Assembly (NCBI GenBank): GCA_004299095.1
Contig: SCQQ01000005.1
Location: forward strand, 1 to 64,000
Reading direction: 5' to 3'
Length of the DNA stretch: 64,000 nt
Origin: Burkholderiaceae bacterium
Lineage (GTDB): Bacteria > Pseudomonadota > Gammaproteobacteria > Burkholderiales > Burkholderiaceae_C
The position numbers were made by a program, and so were the translations under genes. Positions 58,673 through 64,000 of this stretch are shown in pieces (the first letter of the stretch is position 1; the number at the start of each line of letters is the position of its first letter). The notes under the pieces are model-generated. The model saw only the letters and a list, made by a program, of their open reading frames with translations, was not told the origin of the DNA and did not search any database.

Positions 58673-60052
58673 TTACTGCTGTGAGCGGCGTTCCAGCGTC
58701 GCGTTCACCTGCCCCAGCACGCCTTCGTTCAACTGGTCCGCAAGCGCCGCGAGCCTGAGACGGGTCAGCACCTGGTCGCTGCGCGCCTGCGCCAGCGCGA
58801 GCTGCGCTTCGGTGTAGGCGTTCTCGGCATTCAACACGTCGAGCGTGGTGCGGTCGCCGACCTCGTGCCCGAGCCGCGTCGCGTCGAGGCGCGCCGCGTT
58901 CGCTTTCAATCCCTGTGCCAGCGCCTTGACCTGTGCCGTGCCGGCCTGCAAACCATCCCAAGCGGCGTACGCCTGCTGGCCGACCTGCTGGCGCGCCAGA
59001 TCGAGCTCGGCGCGCGCCTTTTCCAGGTGCATGACGGCCTCGCGCTCGCGCGCCTCGGGCATGCCATCGATGCCCAGCGGAATGGTGATCTGCACGCCGA
59101 CCATGCCGTCGATGTGGCGGTTGGCCGCGCTGCCGAAGTCGCCGCCGCCGGCCAGGCGGTCCTGGCTTGCCCGCGCGACGAGATCGACCACCGGCCGTCC
59201 CGCCACGCTTTGCTCGTGCAGCTTCTGTTCGGACACGGCGATGGCCTGGGTCAGCAGCCGCAGGCGCGGATTGTCGGCCTGCACCGCCTGCTCCCAGTAA
59301 GGCCAGTTCTGCACCTCGGCCGGTTCGGTCGCCGGCAGCGCCGCGTGCGGTCGCGCGAGCCCGGTACTGTCGGCCAGCACGCGCCGGCTGGTGCCGGACT
59401 GCAACTGCGCCGCCGCCAGCTGCGCTTCGGCGCTGGCGAGCGCCGCGTCGGCCTCGTGCGTATCGGTGACGGGCGCTGCGCCGATGCGATAGCGCTCATG
59501 CGCTTCGGCCTGGGCCTGCTTGAACGCGTCCACCTGCTGCTGCATGACACGCACGCGCTCTTCGGCCACCGCCAGCGCAAAGTAACGCTCGGCCGTCGTC
59601 ATCATCAGTGCGGTTCGGGCGTCACGCCAGGCGGTGTCGCCCATGTCGGCCGAAAGGCGCAGCTCGGCTTGCTGCGCGTCGCGCGCGGCGTCGATGAGCG
59701 GCTGGCGCGCGACGATGCCGAGGCGCGTCGCCAGGCCGCCGTTGACCGACGTGGCAAAGCGCGCGCCGTCGAACTGCCCCATGCCCGGCGCCGAGAAGCG
59801 GGCGCCGCGCATGGTGACGTCGTCGGCCCCCAGGCCCGCGCCCAGCGTGATGCCGACTTGCGGCCGGCCGAGCGCTGCCGCCTGGTCACGCAGCGTTTCG
59901 CTCGCGCCATGGTCGGCACGCGCCACGTCAAGCTGCAGATCGTGCTCGGCGGCGGCGTGCCAGATGCTGAGCAAGTCCTGCGCCCTGGCGCCCGCCGGCA
60001 GCAGCACGCTCGCCGAAAGCGCCGCAACGATCACCAAGTGCTTGAGCATCAC
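58673..60052 (-). CDS. TolC-family outer membrane efflux protein
   Basis: A 459-residue periplasmic/outer-membrane protein with a signal peptide (MMLKHLVIVAALSASVLLPAGARAQ). Two repeats rich in coiled-coil heptads follow, including ADAALASAEAQLAAAQLQSGT and RTTLDVLNAENAYTEAQLALAQARSDQV, the standard TolC-like C-terminal motif. Unlike the two other channels in the window it has no lipobox. Its ATG overlaps the AhpD-like gene stop (ATGA). It is probably the channel for the RND pump further upstream in the same operon. Confidence 0.9.
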   Translation of the reverse strand: MMLKHLVIVAALSASVLLPAGARAQDLLSIWHAAAEHDLQLDVARADHGASETLRDQAAALGRPQVGITLGAGLGADDVTMRGARFSAPGMGQFDGARFATSVNGGLATRLGIVARQPLIDAARDAQQAELRLSADMGDTAWRDARTALMMTTAERYFALAVAEERVRVMQQQVDAFKQAQAEAHERYRIGAAPVTDTHEADAALASAEAQLAAAQLQSGTSRRVLADSTGLARPHAALPATEPAEVQNWPYWEQAVQADNPRLRLLTQAIAVSEQKLHEQSVAGRPVVDLVARASQDRLAGGGDFGSAANRHIDGMVGVQITIPLGIDGMPEAREREAVMHLEKARAELDLARQQVGQQAYAAWDGLQAGTAQVKALAQGLKANAARLDATRLGHEVGDRTTLDVLNAENAYTEAQLALAQARSDQVLTRLRLAALADQLNEGVLGQVNATLERRSQQ

Positions 60053-60405
60053 GCCTCCGCCCTTTCTCCACCGAATTCTTCATACGCCGCCAGCGCCGAG
60101 GCGGCGTACATCAGGCCCGGTCCGCCGCCCATGTAGACGCACATGCCGAGCATTTCCTGCAGCTCGGCCCGGGTTGCGCCAAGCTTGACCAGCGCCTTGG
60201 CGTGAAAGGCTATGCAGGGGTCGCAGTGCGTGCTCACGGCCAGCGCCATGGCGATCAGCTCCTTGGTCTTGGTGTCGAGCACGCCCGCTTGGCACGCCGC
60301 TCGCGCCATCGCGCCAAAGCCGTGCATGACGTCCGGGATGTCCTGACGCATCTTGGCCGTGTTGGCCGAAATGGCGCCGATGAGGTCGCTGTAGCTTCCC
60401 ACCAT
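60049..60405 (-). CDS. AhpD-like / carboxymuconolactone decarboxylase-fold protein
   Basis: A 118-residue helical protein. The redox motif is E-x-x-x-C-x-x-C-x-x-x-H (TKELIAMALAVSTHCDPCIAFHAKALVKLGATRAE), as in AhpD peroxidase partners. A further Cys in MLGMCVYMGGGP is typical of the small CMD family. A role in thiol or persulfide redox next to the sulfide:quinone reductase is attractive but inferred. It overlaps the TolC gene and follows the DUF2892 gene by 16 bases. Confidence 0.9.
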   Translation of the reverse strand: MVGSYSDLIGAISANTAKMRQDIPDVMHGFGAMARAACQAGVLDTKTKELIAMALAVSTHCDPCIAFHAKALVKLGATRAELQEMLGMCVYMGGGPGLMYAASALAAYEEFGGERAEA

Positions 60406-60421
60406 GTCGGTACCTTTTCGG

Positions 60422-60658
60422 TCAGGACTTGGACGAAGGAATGCCGCAGCTGTCGCCGCTGCGCACGCCCAGCTTGCGCAAGATGCGCTCGAGCAAGCAC
60501 CACTGGCTGATGCCGCTCTGCAACAGGTTGGCGCCGACGAAGACCGTGAACCACAGCCAGTACGAGCTCTGGTAGAGCGGACTGGCCGGCGCCCCCAGCG
60601 CCACCGAGACCAGGATGAAGACGCCCGCGATGGTGCGGACCAGGTTCCAGGAAGACAT
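60422..60658 (-). CDS. DUF2892 (YgaP-like) small inner membrane protein
   Basis: A 78-residue protein. The ATG at 60658 has ribosome site AAGGAG 8 bases upstream. Two short membrane segments (VRTIAGVFILVSVALGAP and SYWLWFTVFVGANLLQSGIS) followed by C-L-L-E match DUF2892, the membrane part of YgaP-type rhodaneses. The family is commonly found near sulfur-oxidation and rhodanese genes. It lies 65 bases after the sqr gene. Confidence 0.88.
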   Translation of the reverse strand: MSSWNLVRTIAGVFILVSVALGAPASPLYQSSYWLWFTVFVGANLLQSGISQWCLLERILRKLGVRSGDSCGIPSSKS

Positions 60659-60723
60659 GTGAATTACTCCTTCTTTCAGACAAACAAACTGTCGGTCGTG
60701 CTGCGCATGCCCCATGCACGCGC

Positions 60724-64000
<3,277 letters not shown>

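Overview
The window is gene-dense, high-GC DNA with the character of a betaproteobacterial chromosome (Burkholderiales, Rhodocyclales or Nitrosomonadales in the broad sense). The evidence is the lptE-holA-proA order, a gshA of the proteobacterial ATP-grasp type followed by gshB, polyhydroxybutyrate genes, and a sulfide:quinone reductase. I cannot name the genus. There is no CRISPR array and no intact insertion sequence.

Layout. (1) 1-5.6 kb: housekeeping genes (lptE end, holA, proA, gshA, gshB, one conserved unknown). (2) 5.7-13.6 kb: a membrane-anchored di-haem cytochrome c, then a tripartite RND efflux operon with a divergent TetR-type repressor and an AcrR-like operator. (3) 13.6-17.4 kb: tRNA-Arg(CCG), preceded by two truncated tandem copies of its 5' half, then a small integrative element (XRE repressor, excisionase-like protein, tyrosine recombinase, OB-fold/HD nuclease-like protein). 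(4) 17.4-48.1 kb: a block dominated by low-oxygen, persistence and stress functions: a Spy-like protein, a BON protein, PhaB, an APH-like kinase, PhaC, a phasin, two tandem universal stress proteins, a P1B ATPase, a phosphoribosyltransferase, a fused ADP-forming acyl-CoA synthetase/GNAT, a PaaK-like ligase, a DksA-like protein, a beta-CASP nuclease, a two-component system, a Crp/Fnr-family regulator, 2-oxoacid dehydrogenase E1 subunits with a free lipoyl domain, FtsH, a TDT transporter, a baeRF protein and a CBS protein. (5) 48.7-53.0 kb: a PepSY / DUF2271 / flavoreductase / ApbE electron-transfer operon. (6) 53.2-58.5 kb: a TetR-controlled HlyD-ABC-outer membrane factor exporter. (7) 58.7-64.0 kb, minus strand: TolC-like protein, AhpD-like protein, DUF2892 protein, sulfide:quinone reductase and an RND pump cut by the window edge.

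The most interesting signal is regulatory. Region 4 carries a recurrent 14-bp dyad of Crp/Fnr type (half-sites TTGAT, TTGAC or TTGCG around a 4-bp spacer) in many of its promoter regions. In eight cases a -10-like hexamer lies 21-22 nt from the edge of the box, which is the class II FNR/DNR promoter geometry (centre near -41.5). The block also encodes its own Crp/Fnr-family protein with the E-x-x-S-R recognition helix but without the iron-sulfur cysteine cluster. I read region 4 as one coordinated low-oxygen persistence regulon, similar in content to the low-oxygen-activated (lxa) locus of Burkholderia cenocepacia and, by convergence, to the mycobacterial DosR regulon. The box catalogue is a by-eye, post hoc observation and needs a genome-wide count.
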